A stretch of DNA of 64,000 nucleotides from contig JAGXIT010000004.1 of NCBI GenBank assembly GCA_024635495.1, forward strand, positions 186,001 to 250,000, in the 5' to 3' direction. Position numbers and translations under genes: made by a program. Source of the stretch: Candidatus Saccharimonadota bacterium (GTDB taxonomy: Bacteria > Patescibacteriota > Saccharimonadia > Saccharimonadales > UBA4665). The notes below the pieces were generated by a model. The model was not told the DNA's origin, ran no database searches, and saw only the letters and a program-made list of their open reading frames with translations. Every line of letters starts with the position of its first letter. Within the stretch, counting starts at the first letter, position 1. This document shows, in pieces, positions 18,786 to 28,713 of the stretch.

Positions 18786-19526
18786 CTAGTAAGAAGCACC
18801 ACCGGACACGTCGAAGTACTCCTCTAATGTCGTAATACCCTGGGTATGCATGTCTGTGGCAAGTTTTGTGCCAATGTATCGGAAATGCCAAGCCTCGTGT
18901 TTGTACCCTGTTATCGCTGTCTTATCTGCTGGGTAGCGTAGCAGGAAGCCATATGTATATGCGTTCGCTGCGAGCCACTTCCCCTGTGCAGTATCTGCGA
19001 AGCAATTGTCGAGTGAGCAGCCACCGCCCTGAATATCAATTGTTAGACCAGTCTGGTGTTCGCTGTAGCCTGGCCGTGCGCTAAAAGTGTCCGTCTCGGC
19101 CATCCCGTATTGCGATACATAGCTATCATAGACTGTTTTTTGGTAAGAATACGAGCGGTAGCCACTCGTTGCCGCAATTGGGGCGTCAGCTGTGGCTGCA
19201 GCTGCTTGCATGTTCAGAAAAGCCTCTGCTGCTTCTGTGCGCATTCGCTGGCCATTACCAACGCTCGTGAGAGAAATGGGTGCATAATCGATTTGCTTTA
19301 GCGGATGTTGTTTGTTTACGATCACCTGAATACTTTTTGCAGATGTCGTATCATAAGTTGGCTTCACATCAGCGACAGGCTTATTTTGTGTCGGCGTAGT
19401 ATTCTTCGTGTCTTGGAGGCTTGGGGCTGTGGCTGTGTCTCTGATAAGCATCAAGACTGTGCCAATTACAATGATTCCTACTATGATGATAACAACGGTT
19501 CGAATACTTGTATTACGCATAGTCAT
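18786..19526 (-). CDS. D-alanyl-D-alanine carboxypeptidase, VanY/M15 family
   Basis: SGYRSYSYQKTVYDSYV, SARPGYSEHQTGLTIDI, HEAWHFRYIG. Confidence 0.92.
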   Translation of the reverse strand: MTMRNTSIRTVVIIIVGIIVIGTVLMLIRDTATAPSLQDTKNTTPTQNKPVADVKPTYDTTSAKSIQVIVNKQHPLKQIDYAPISLTSVGNGQRMRTEAAEAFLNMQAAAATADAPIAATSGYRSYSYQKTVYDSYVSQYGMAETDTFSARPGYSEHQTGLTIDIQGGGCSLDNCFADTAQGKWLAANAYTYGFLLRYPADKTAITGYKHEAWHFRYIGTKLATDMHTQGITTLEEYFDVSGGASY

Positions 19527-19636
19527 GTTCTTACTATAGCAAACAAGTCTATAGAGACAGAGGGTTTCAGTACATCTCTGAGGAGTGTTATACTGCCAGT
19601 TAGAGAATCTATCAAAACTAAGGATATTGTTGTCAC

Positions 19637-20593
19637 ATGATTCAAAATGTAGCAGATGCTGCGGAATTCATTTCGCCGCTCCATATAAATGGCATGGACG
19701 GTCGTATGCTCCGCCTGCCAGCCAAAAAGAAGCACACTCGCGAAATACTCGTTATCTACGGACATCACTCATCACTTGAGCGTTGGTGGGGACTGGCGCA
19801 GAACTTTAATGATTATGGCGCGGTTACCATGCCAGACCTGCCGGGTTTTGGCGCCATGGATAGTTTCTATAAGATTGGCCGGTCAGCAACTCTCGATAGT
19901 TATGCGGATTATCTGGCTGCATTTATCAAAATGCAATATAGACGCAAAAAGGTCACTATTGTAGGAATTTCATTCGGTTTTCTTGTGGCAACACGTATGC
20001 TGCAACGCTATCCGGAATTAACATCCAGGGTTGAGCTACTCATAAGTGCTATGGGTTTTATGCATCAGGATAATTTCAAGTTTACAAAAACTCGCTTAAA
20101 TTTCTATGTGTACAGTGCGAAAATCATCTCGATACTGCCACTGCCTTTTATTTTTCGGCATACACTGCTGACGGCTCCACTGCTTCGTGCGTTTTATGCT
20201 CGGACTAGTAATGCAAGACACAAATTTGCTCAAGCGGGTGGTGAAGAAGAAGTCAATGCAATGATGGATATGGAGGTTGACCTCTGGCAAAATAATGATG
20301 TGCGAACGTATATGCGTACGACTATTGAGTTATTGACTGTTAATCACACGGAGGAAAAGATAAGTTTGCCAGTTTGGCATGTACACACCCTGAAGGATAA
20401 TTATTTTGATAATGAGATTATTGAACAGCAAATGAGAGTTATTTTTAGCGAGTTCAACCCCGCTCCAATTACTGCAAGGGCGCATGCACCAAGCGTAGTT
20501 GCTACCAAAATAGAATCTGCCGTATTTATTCCTAAGGATGTGCGCAAAATGTTTGGTCTTGCGTCAAAAAAGTCGGTGATGAAACTCAAATGA
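19637..20593 (+). CDS. Alpha/beta hydrolase
   Basis: VTMPDLPGFGAMD, VTIVGISFGFLVATRML nucleophile elbow. Confidence 0.8.
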   Translation: MIQNVADAAEFISPLHINGMDGRMLRLPAKKKHTREILVIYGHHSSLERWWGLAQNFNDYGAVTMPDLPGFGAMDSFYKIGRSATLDSYADYLAAFIKMQYRRKKVTIVGISFGFLVATRMLQRYPELTSRVELLISAMGFMHQDNFKFTKTRLNFYVYSAKIISILPLPFIFRHTLLTAPLLRAFYARTSNARHKFAQAGGEEEVNAMMDMEVDLWQNNDVRTYMRTTIELLTVNHTEEKISLPVWHVHTLKDNYFDNEIIEQQMRVIFSEFNPAPITARAHAPSVVATKIESAVFIPKDVRKMFGLASKKSVMKLK

Positions 20594-20609
20594 TATACTG
20601 GTACCAATC

Positions 20610-21749
20610 ATGAAAATTGGATTAATCTGCCCATACAGTCTGACCAAAGGTGGTGGCGTACAGGAAGTGGTGAAGGCATTGCAAACTGAGTACGAAAAGC
20701 TTGGCCACGAAGCTATTATTATTACGCCGCAACCAAAAGAGCCCTATAGTAAACACGATCGAAAGCTCATATTCCTAGGCTCTGCCGCAGACTTTAAGTC
20801 ACCTCTCGCGACAACTACACAGATTAGTGCCAGTGTGTTGACAGATGAAATAGATGCGATGCTAGAGTACGAGCAATTTGATGTTCTCCATTTTCATGAA
20901 CCATGGGTGCCGGTACTTAGTCGACAGATTTTGAGTCGAAGTCAAACAGCGAATGTCGCTACGTTTCACGCAAAGCTTCCCGAAACAATTGCGAGCCGTG
21001 CTCTTGCAAGAGTCATTACTCCTTACACGAAACCCCTACTGCGACACATAGACTTGTTTACTGCAGTCTCGGATGCTGCCTCAGACTATGTAAAGACTCT
21101 CACTGAGGCTGAAATTGAGATTGTGCCAAACGGTATTCACCTGGGTCATTATCGAAAGCCAGCTAATCTACAGCGAGCCCGAGGCCCCAAAACAATTCTT
21201 TACATAGGACGACTCGAGAAACGAAAAGGCGTCAAATATTTGCTTCAGGCATTTCAGTTGCTTGAAGAGCAGATCCCGGGTGTACGTTTGCTCATCGGTG
21301 GCGACGGCGTTGATCGCGAGAAACTCGAGGAGTTATCGGAAGAGCTTGAGCTAAAAAATATCGAATTTATGGGCTATATCGATGATCAAAAGAAGCGAGA
21401 GCTTCTACATACAACCGATTTATTCTGTTCGCCAGCAATCTTCGGAGAAAGTTTCGGTATTGTGCTACTTGAAGCAATGTCGAGTGGGCTAGTGACTGTG
21501 GCGGGAAATAATCCTGGCTACACTGCTGTTATGACAGGCCTCGGTCAATTATCTATGGTCGATCCTCGCGATACAAAAGAGTTTGCTCATCGGCTTAATC
21601 TATTATTGTCAGATGAAGGCCTCAGAGAACTCTGGAAATCGTGGGCAAAAAAACATGTCAGACAATTTGACTATCCGAAAGTTGCTCGCATGTATATTGA
21701 TGTCTATGAGCGGGCTATTGTTGAAGCTAATACGTCACAGACGGAGTAA
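20610..21749 (+). CDS. Glycosyltransferase family 4 (PimA-like)
   Basis: ICPYSLTKGGGVQEVVKAL, VPNGIHLGHY, LYIGRLEKRKGVKYLLQAF, SPAIFGESFGIVLLEAMSSGL. Confidence 0.9.
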   Translation: MKIGLICPYSLTKGGGVQEVVKALQTEYEKLGHEAIIITPQPKEPYSKHDRKLIFLGSAADFKSPLATTTQISASVLTDEIDAMLEYEQFDVLHFHEPWVPVLSRQILSRSQTANVATFHAKLPETIASRALARVITPYTKPLLRHIDLFTAVSDAASDYVKTLTEAEIEIVPNGIHLGHYRKPANLQRARGPKTILYIGRLEKRKGVKYLLQAFQLLEEQIPGVRLLIGGDGVDREKLEELSEELELKNIEFMGYIDDQKKRELLHTTDLFCSPAIFGESFGIVLLEAMSSGLVTVAGNNPGYTAVMTGLGQLSMVDPRDTKEFAHRLNLLLSDEGLRELWKSWAKKHVRQFDYPKVARMYIDVYERAIVEANTSQTE

Positions 21750-21752
21750 CCA

Positions 21753-22877
21753 ATGCGGATTGGCATAGTACTTGATGAATCGCTGGATGGCACCGATGGG
21801 GTTCAGCAGTATGTACTGCGGCTGACGGAGAGATTGAGGGCAGAAGGCCACGAAATATTCTATCTGGTTGGTGAGACTAGCAGACAAGACGTACCGAATA
21901 TTTATAGCCTAAGCAGGAACTTACACGTACGGTTCAATGGCAACAAACTATCAACACCCCTCCCTGCTTCTCGAAAACGCCTAAAAGCACTACTGGCTGA
22001 ACTAAATCTCGACGTATTGCATGTACAGGTACCCTACAGCCCCTTCTTGGCCGGAAGACTCATGAAACTTGCACCCAAAACTACTGCTGTCGTCGGTACG
22101 TTTCATATTTTGCCTTACTCACGCACGGCAACTATAGCTAATTGGATTCTCGGGCGCCTAAATCATCGCACTGCTCATCGTTTTAAAGAAATGATAGCAG
22201 TATCCAAGCCGGCTGCAGAGTTTGCGAAGCAGTATTACTCACTTGATTGTCAGGTGATACCAAATTGCTTTGATCTTAAGCATTTTTTGGTCCCGACACC
22301 GACCGTAAAAACGAAAAGTATCGTGTTTCTAGGACGGCTTGTTGAGCGTAAAGGGCCAATGGAGCTACTAAAGGCGGTTGCGTGGTTAGTTGAGCATGAA
22401 CTATGGCCGACCGGCTGGAAGGTTGTACTCGGTGGTAAGGGTGGCCTCATGCCGGCCCTCGCGGCCTACAGCGAACACATAGGCCTGGAGGACATCGTAG
22501 AGCTTACAGGATTTATAGCAGAGGAAGACAAGCCCGCATTTCTCGCGCAGGCCGATATCGCAGTATTTCCTAGTATCGCGGGAGAAAGTTTTGGTATAAG
22601 TCTACTGGAAGCTATGGCAGCTTCTCGTGGGGTTGTGCTCGCTGGTGATAATCCAGGATATAGATCAGTGATGGTTGGCTTTGAGGACCAATTATTTGAC
22701 CCTAGACAGACAGAGCAATTTGCTCAGCTATTACACAAGTGGATAGCCAAAAATGATGCACGCTCTGTTGTTTCTCAGGCCCAAAAAACATACGTACATC
22801 GCTTTGATGCTGCCGTTGTTGGAGATGAGGTTACCGATATATACACGAAAGCTTTGCAAAAAACCCGCACATCGTGA
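21753..22877 (+). CDS. Glycosyltransferase family 4
   Basis: FLGRLVERKGPMELLKAV, FPSIAGESFGISLLEAMAASRGVVLAGDNPGY. Confidence 0.9.
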   Translation: MRIGIVLDESLDGTDGVQQYVLRLTERLRAEGHEIFYLVGETSRQDVPNIYSLSRNLHVRFNGNKLSTPLPASRKRLKALLAELNLDVLHVQVPYSPFLAGRLMKLAPKTTAVVGTFHILPYSRTATIANWILGRLNHRTAHRFKEMIAVSKPAAEFAKQYYSLDCQVIPNCFDLKHFLVPTPTVKTKSIVFLGRLVERKGPMELLKAVAWLVEHELWPTGWKVVLGGKGGLMPALAAYSEHIGLEDIVELTGFIAEEDKPAFLAQADIAVFPSIAGESFGISLLEAMAASRGVVLAGDNPGYRSVMVGFEDQLFDPRQTEQFAQLLHKWIAKNDARSVVSQAQKTYVHRFDAAVVGDEVTDIYTKALQKTRTS

Positions 22878-22890
22878 CATAATTACTGTA

Positions 22891-23985
22891 ATGTCAGCAC
22901 TTTTTTCTCGAAATCCTCAAGATGTTAATCTCAACGTTTCAGTTAGGACAATTGTTCGTATCCTTTTGACTGTATTTGCAGGCTTGCTACTTGTGATAGC
23001 TATATCTAATAGTCTCCACAGCCTAACCTTGATTGGCATTGCGTTCTTCCTTAGTCTCGCACTTAACGCACCGGTGCATTGGCTCTCGGAGCATCTTCCT
23101 GGCCGACGTCGAGGTAGCCGTACAATGGCAACGGTCATATCAGTACTTCTTATCTTGGGGATTCTCGGTGGCTTTATAACTGCGTTCGCTCCACCACTAG
23201 CTCGACAGACGACTAAGTTTATCCAAAGCGTTCCACAAATCGTTAGTGACACCCGAAATGGTGACGGCCCAATTGGTCAATTTGTCGAGCGATATAATCT
23301 TCAGCCCCAAGTCGAAAATATATCACAAGATCTATCAAGTCGAGTTGGCAATATAAGTACAACTGCGATCGATGCTGTCGGTAAGGTGGGTAGCAGTATC
23401 ATATCCGTTTTGACCGTGCTAGTTCTAACTATCATGATGTTGCTCGAAGGACCCCGCTGGCGCTCTTTGTTCGAGAAACTCATACCACCAAAGCAAAAGA
23501 AACACGTGTTGAGCCTAGCCGACCAAATGAACAAAGTTATTCAAGGGTTCGTAAATGGACAAGTTACACTAGCTGCAATTGCTGCCGTGCTAATACTACC
23601 GGTATTTCTCATTATGGATGTCAGCTATCCTATAGCCTTGATGGTTATTGTGTTCATAGCTGGGCTCATTCCGATGGTTGGCCATATTATCGGCGCAACT
23701 ATCGTGACCACTGTTTCGCTCTTTCATTCATTGCCTGCAGCGATTGTTGTATTAGGATATTACATCTTGTATCAGCAAATCGAAAATTACGTAGTACAAC
23801 CCCGTATCCAGGCGAATACAACTAATCTATCGCCTTTGCTTGTGCTGATCTCAGTAGTTATTGGAGTGAACTTCGGTGGCTTACTAGGCGGGCTTGTCTC
23901 GATTCCTGTCGCTGGCTGTCTCCGTATCTTGGTTATCGATTATCTTGAGCGTCGAGACATGATAAACCAAGAACCTGTACTTTAG
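22891..23985 (+). CDS. AI-2E family transporter (PerM-like)
   Basis: FVNGQVTLAAIAAVL, LIPMVGHIIGATIVT, YYILYQQIENYVVQPRI; ATG at 22891 preferred over track start 22753. Confidence 0.9.
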   Translation: MSALFSRNPQDVNLNVSVRTIVRILLTVFAGLLLVIAISNSLHSLTLIGIAFFLSLALNAPVHWLSEHLPGRRRGSRTMATVISVLLILGILGGFITAFAPPLARQTTKFIQSVPQIVSDTRNGDGPIGQFVERYNLQPQVENISQDLSSRVGNISTTAIDAVGKVGSSIISVLTVLVLTIMMLLEGPRWRSLFEKLIPPKQKKHVLSLADQMNKVIQGFVNGQVTLAAIAAVLILPVFLIMDVSYPIALMVIVFIAGLIPMVGHIIGATIVTTVSLFHSLPAAIVVLGYYILYQQIENYVVQPRIQANTTNLSPLLVLISVVIGVNFGGLLGGLVSIPVAGCLRILVIDYLERRDMINQEPVL

Positions 23986-24006
23986 TTTTTTGAGAACCGA
24001 ACTTAT

Positions 24007-25407
24007 TTAAAGCCAATACCAGAGCGCTCCATTGGAGCTGTCCCGGACCCCAACACCCTGGGTTGTTAATTGTTCTCTGATTGCGTCCGATTGAGCCCAA
24101 TCTTGTTGTGCTCTAGCCTGCTCACGGCTCTCTATGAGCTGTTTTTGCCCCGGAGTGATGTCTTTCACTGCTGCAAGCTGTAAGCCCAGTAGCCTATCGA
24201 TTACGTTCAATATAGCGATGAATTCATCTGCGTTCGATACACAGCTACTATCAATTTGGTTAAAGACGGTATCGAGATACGCAAGAGCACCAGGTGTGTC
24301 TAGATCGTTCGTTAGTTTTACGAGTAGTTTCGAGCTGACATCTTGAGCATTCAGCGGCATAGGGACGCTGTCTCGAGCGCATGCTTGATAGCGCAACACA
24401 ACGACCGCTTGCCAATTCTTCAGTCTATTTGCGGCCGCTTCGAGGTTTTCCCACGTAAAATTACCCTCAGTACGATAGTGCTTTGCAAGCGTAAACATAC
24501 GGAAGTCATCTGTTCCATAGTCTTTATTCAAAATATCTTGAATGGTATAGATATTTCCAATAGATTTAGCCATTTTCTGGCCATCAGCCTTAAGGTGATT
24601 GTTGTGTATCCAGAATTGTGAAAATGGTTTGTCGGTGACTGCTTCTGTTTGCGCGATCTCATTGCTGTGGTGGACGGGTATATGATCGATTCCACCGGTG
24701 TGTATGTCGATTTGATCGCCGAGGGTTTCTCGTGCAATCGTCGAACATTCTAAGTGCCAACCCGGGAAACCAACTCCCCACGGGCTCTCCCACTCCATGT
24801 CACGCTTACTTCCCTTGTGGCTAAATTTCCAGATAGCAAAATCCGTTATATTCTTTTTTCCCTCAACGGGTACACGGGCGCCAGCCTCAAGCCCAGAAAT
24901 GTCGAGTCGAGCGAGCGCTCCATATTGATCCAGTTTGCTTGTATCAAAATACAGTCCATCGTCAGGAACAACATAGGTGAAGCCTTTTTCCTCAAGTATC
25001 TGAGCGAATACGATTTGCTGCTTTATGAAGTCAGTCGCTCGTTCAAGGCGTTCTGGCGGTAGCAGATTTAATAAGTCATATGCTTCGTGATTTGCTACGT
25101 CTATATACTTCCGAGCAATATCCCAAGCCGTGACGCCCTCTTGTCGTGCGCCTTTTTCCATCTTATCCTCACCGCTATCGTCGTCACTGGTTAAGTGCCC
25201 AACATCGGTGATATTCTGGGTGCGCTGAACTTTGTAACCGTTTGCTAGTAAGGTTCGGACCAATACGTCCCAGTAGATATACCCCAACCAATTACCAATG
25301 TGGGGCTGGCTATACACGGTAAGACCGCAAGTATACATTTTGACCGTATTATCTTGTAGGGGCTGTAAGTCGTCTATTTGTCTGGTAAGTGTATTGTACA
25401 GTTTCAT
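24007..25407 (-). CDS. cysS: Cysteinyl-tRNA synthetase
   Basis: MYTCGLTVYSQPHIGNW, GWHLECSTIA, HHSNEIAQTEAVT, KMAKSIGN (KMSKS variant). Confidence 0.97.
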   Translation of the reverse strand: MKLYNTLTRQIDDLQPLQDNTVKMYTCGLTVYSQPHIGNWLGYIYWDVLVRTLLANGYKVQRTQNITDVGHLTSDDDSGEDKMEKGARQEGVTAWDIARKYIDVANHEAYDLLNLLPPERLERATDFIKQQIVFAQILEEKGFTYVVPDDGLYFDTSKLDQYGALARLDISGLEAGARVPVEGKKNITDFAIWKFSHKGSKRDMEWESPWGVGFPGWHLECSTIARETLGDQIDIHTGGIDHIPVHHSNEIAQTEAVTDKPFSQFWIHNNHLKADGQKMAKSIGNIYTIQDILNKDYGTDDFRMFTLAKHYRTEGNFTWENLEAAANRLKNWQAVVVLRYQACARDSVPMPLNAQDVSSKLLVKLTNDLDTPGALAYLDTVFNQIDSSCVSNADEFIAILNVIDRLLGLQLAAVKDITPGQKQLIESREQARAQQDWAQSDAIREQLTTQGVGVRDSSNGALWYWL

Positions 25408-25423
25408 AGTTATAGTATACCGC

Positions 25424-26434
25424 TCAAGCGTCTATTTCGTGGGTGAGTTCATCGAGTAGTTCCCCAGCTCGCTTCATGCATGCATTGTAGACTGTATCGT
25501 AGTCTCTACCGTCGGTTACTTTGAATCCAGCAGCATGCGCATGACCGCCACCACCTAATGATTCTGCAAGCTTGCCACAGACTGGATAACCGCTATTTGA
25601 GCGTAATGCCGCAGTAATGCGACCATCATCGTACGTTTTAAATACAATCGCGAGAGCGACGTCACGAGTCTGCAACATATCGGTTTGGATGAGTGGAGCC
25701 GGGTTATAGAGCGGACTGAACTCATAAATTTCAGACTGAGGTATACGCACAGAAGCTATTTGCGTGTCATGCGTAAACGAGGTTCGAGCAAGAAGTACAG
25801 CTTTGTAGCGATAAATCTTTTCAGGCATTTTACTGTATTCTCGGCGGGCTTCTTCGAGTGCAGGCCGGTTAACACCAATATCAGTGAGCTCAGCCATAAC
25901 CCGGTAGGTTTGCGCTGTAGTAAGTTCGTTCGTCAACCCCTGAGTATCACCGAGTATAGAGCTCATTATGAAGCCTCCTGAGACTGCATCAACTGTCCAA
26001 GAAAGCTTATTCGCGAGGGTAAATATGATTTCACCTGTTGAAGCAGCCTGCCCGTCAATAATTTGTACGTCAGTAAAGTCCAGTGGCCGTTCGACGGTTG
26101 CGTGGTGGTCGAGTACTATGCAAGGCTTCGACTTCACCCAGCTCAACTGCCCTGCGGTATCGAGGCGCTCTAATAAGGTATAAGTGCTTGCATCTACGAT
26201 GATACTGGCGTCAAATTGGTTCGGAAGGCTATCCACCACCCTGTCCCAACCCAATAAGTGACGAAGATACTCTGGCATCGTGACGCCGCAATACATCGTG
26301 ATATCCTTGCCAAGATTGCCCAAGATCTGTTCTAGAGCGAGTGCACTGCCTAGTGAATCAGCGTCAGGGTTATCTGCCTGAATAACGACAATATGCTGCG
26401 CAGCGCCAATAAGAGACTTAATATTATCTTCCAT
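25424..26434 (-). CDS. DHH/DHHA1 phosphoesterase (NrnA/RecJ-like)
   Basis: IQADNPDADSLGSALAL, VLDHHATVERP, GGGGHAHAAGF. Confidence 0.9.
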   Translation of the reverse strand: MEDNIKSLIGAAQHIVVIQADNPDADSLGSALALEQILGNLGKDITMYCGVTMPEYLRHLLGWDRVVDSLPNQFDASIIVDASTYTLLERLDTAGQLSWVKSKPCIVLDHHATVERPLDFTDVQIIDGQAASTGEIIFTLANKLSWTVDAVSGGFIMSSILGDTQGLTNELTTAQTYRVMAELTDIGVNRPALEEARREYSKMPEKIYRYKAVLLARTSFTHDTQIASVRIPQSEIYEFSPLYNPAPLIQTDMLQTRDVALAIVFKTYDDGRITAALRSNSGYPVCGKLAESLGGGGHAHAAGFKVTDGRDYDTVYNACMKRAGELLDELTHEIDA

Positions 26435-26521
26435 CTCCTAGTATTGTACCCGCCAAAGCATATAGAAACAAAAAACAATCAAGTTAGAGCACTACTCTAT
26501 ACCAATTATGTAAGTAGCGAG

Positions 26522-27130
26522 TTACAAAAGTTGTTGTCTACCCTCGAGCGCTCGACTAAGCGAGATTTGGTCAGCATATTCAAGGTCAACACCTATAGCC
26601 AATCCTCGAGCAAGTCGTGATATCTTAGTATCCCTATCACCAATTTGCTGTTGAATGTATAGCGCAGTAGACTCACCCTCGACGCTCGCATTTGTTGCGA
26701 GAATAATCTCCGTTACTTCATCTTCATCGATACGTTGTATCAGCTCTGCGATACGAAGATGTTCTGGCGTGACATTATCTATAGGAGATACAAGTCCGCC
26801 CAAGACGTGGTATGTTCCCTTGAAGCTGCCTGTCTTTTCTATCGCTATGATATCGAGTGGCTCTGCGACGACAGCAACGAGCTTTTTGTCACGCTTCGGG
26901 TCGTCGTATAGAGGTGAAACTTTTTCATTTGCGCCGATGATGGCGAATGTTTTTGGGCAATAGGCAATACCATCATGTAAGCTGGTGAGCGCCTCTGCGA
27001 TTGCGACTGATTTGCGTTGGTCTTGGCGTAGCAGATAATAGGCATATCGCTCTGCTGTGCGCGAGCCTACACCAGGTAGCGTTCCTAGTGTTCGTATCAA
27101 TTCTTCCAGAGCTGGAGGTAATAAATTCAT
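26522..27130 (-). CDS. recR: Recombination protein RecR (zinc-finger cysteines mostly absent)
   Basis: LGTLPGVGSRTAERYAYYLL, YHVLGGLVSPIDNVTPEHLRI, ILATNASVEGESTALYI, ARGLAIGVDLEYAD. Confidence 0.93.
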   Translation of the reverse strand: MNLLPPALEELIRTLGTLPGVGSRTAERYAYYLLRQDQRKSVAIAEALTSLHDGIAYCPKTFAIIGANEKVSPLYDDPKRDKKLVAVVAEPLDIIAIEKTGSFKGTYHVLGGLVSPIDNVTPEHLRIAELIQRIDEDEVTEIILATNASVEGESTALYIQQQIGDRDTKISRLARGLAIGVDLEYADQISLSRALEGRQQLL

Positions 27131-27147
27131 TGAGTCCTAAATCGGGA

Positions 27148-27441
27148 TTACATACCAAGATTGCCGAGCATACCCATGAACGGCTGCATTTTTTCGGCTG
27201 CGATTCGCTGACTCTCGTTGATAGCGTCTTTCACTGCGTCTTCAATCCAACGCTCTAGCTCAGTAATATCTTCTACATCAATACGTGTTGGGTCGATATG
27301 AACCTTCTTAATTTTCTGTTCACCAGTAATCTCAACTCTTACTGCGCCATCACCTTGTTCAACGGTAATTGTTAGCTTCTGAAGCTCTTTTTGAACTTTC
27401 TTTACTTGCATAAGCATCTTAGCTTGGTCGAATCGGCTCAT
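27148..27441 (-). CDS. YbaB/EbfC nucleoid-associated protein
   Basis: MSRFDQAKMLMQVKKVQKELQKL, upstream of recR. Confidence 0.9.
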   Translation of the reverse strand: MSRFDQAKMLMQVKKVQKELQKLTITVEQGDGAVRVEITGEQKIKKVHIDPTRIDVEDITELERWIEDAVKDAINESQRIAAEKMQPFMGMLGNLGM

Positions 27442-27483
27442 AGTCTACTCCCTTTATTATTTCAACACTTATTGTACCAGATG

Positions 27484-28671
27484 TTACTCTGATTTTATGA
27501 TGTACACCTGCTTGGTTTCTGGTGCGCTTGGCCACGCAACATAGTATGCCCTAAGATGATACATTACCGAAAATGCAACTACGATGATGAGCAATGCGAC
27601 TCCTGCTGCCCGAGCGATTGGGTTTCTTGGAAAAACAGTCAGCCATTGATCTAGAATGAAATAGATACCTGCAGCGATGGTGAGATAAATAAATGGCATT
27701 AGTATTGTGAGATTCATGCCTCCGTTTGCTATCACAAGCAAGAGTGCTATGAGTATCGAACCTAGCAAGAAGTAGTTACTGTGTAGACGTGGACGCAACC
27801 ACAACGTCACCAAACCTGCGAGTAATAAAGTAACTTCCGCAATGTTAAGTAGCGGTGCGCCATATAGCGTATATTCTGAAGAGTAGTACCCACGATATAT
27901 AAGCGCTTCGCCAATATTTTTTGCATTATCGACTAGTCGATCCCAACTTGGCATAGTAGACGGCAAACCAGCGGCACCAGTAAATATCGACGTGTCTCTC
28001 GCGCCCGCCAAGATAAGCGGTGAAAGAAGTATCAAAAAGAGCAATGTTAATAAAACGGTGTGGAGTAGTCCTTGCTTGCGTATAAATGTAGCGGTTCGTG
28101 TGCCAAGTATGATGAGGCCGAGTACGGTGAACCAAATAGCTCCAGGTATGTAGAGTGAAAAACCAATCAATGCAACCAATACATATGCCGCAAGTGTTTG
28201 TCTGCGCGTGCGCTGGTACAAGAGTATGCTAGCCACAAGAACCAAAGGCACTAGAGACAGTATGAGTGGTTCACCGTAGCGTGCTACATGAAGAAACATG
28301 CTCGAGCCGACAAAGAGTGCAAGCCCAAGGATCGCAATCCTTTTAGAAAACCAATATCGTGCCACCCAGTAAAATAGTGCGACAAAGCCTATCGCAAAGA
28401 ATCCAGATATAATCCTTGTTGCAGCAAGATTATCTTGCCCGAGTGATGAAAGTCCTAAAACGAGAAGCTTAAACGGTGCATTGATGGGGTTGTGAATGAT
28501 TGTTTGTAGGCTTGCAGCGTCATTCTTGGCCGCCAACTCACCAGCAGTATACATGCCCTTTGTCGTATCGTTAGTCGCATACAGCAGCGCAGCTACCACT
28601 AACAATGCGCATAGTACTGCAACGATCCCTCGCCAATTTCTTTGAGCAAAATTTCGGATTTTATTAATCAT
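27484..28671 (-). CDS. Multi-TM membrane protein, GT-C/PMT-like
   Basis: Multi-TM, PLLNIAEVTLL..; glycosyltransferase 39-like topology. Confidence 0.55.
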   Translation of the reverse strand: MINKIRNFAQRNWRGIVAVLCALLVVAALLYATNDTTKGMYTAGELAAKNDAASLQTIIHNPINAPFKLLVLGLSSLGQDNLAATRIISGFFAIGFVALFYWVARYWFSKRIAILGLALFVGSSMFLHVARYGEPLILSLVPLVLVASILLYQRTRRQTLAAYVLVALIGFSLYIPGAIWFTVLGLIILGTRTATFIRKQGLLHTVLLTLLFLILLSPLILAGARDTSIFTGAAGLPSTMPSWDRLVDNAKNIGEALIYRGYYSSEYTLYGAPLLNIAEVTLLLAGLVTLWLRPRLHSNYFLLGSILIALLLVIANGGMNLTILMPFIYLTIAAGIYFILDQWLTVFPRNPIARAAGVALLIIVVAFSVMYHLRAYYVAWPSAPETKQVYIIKSE

Positions 28672-28713
28672 ATCTGCACGCTCCAGTATACACTACATCT
28701 GGTCTGCACCTGG

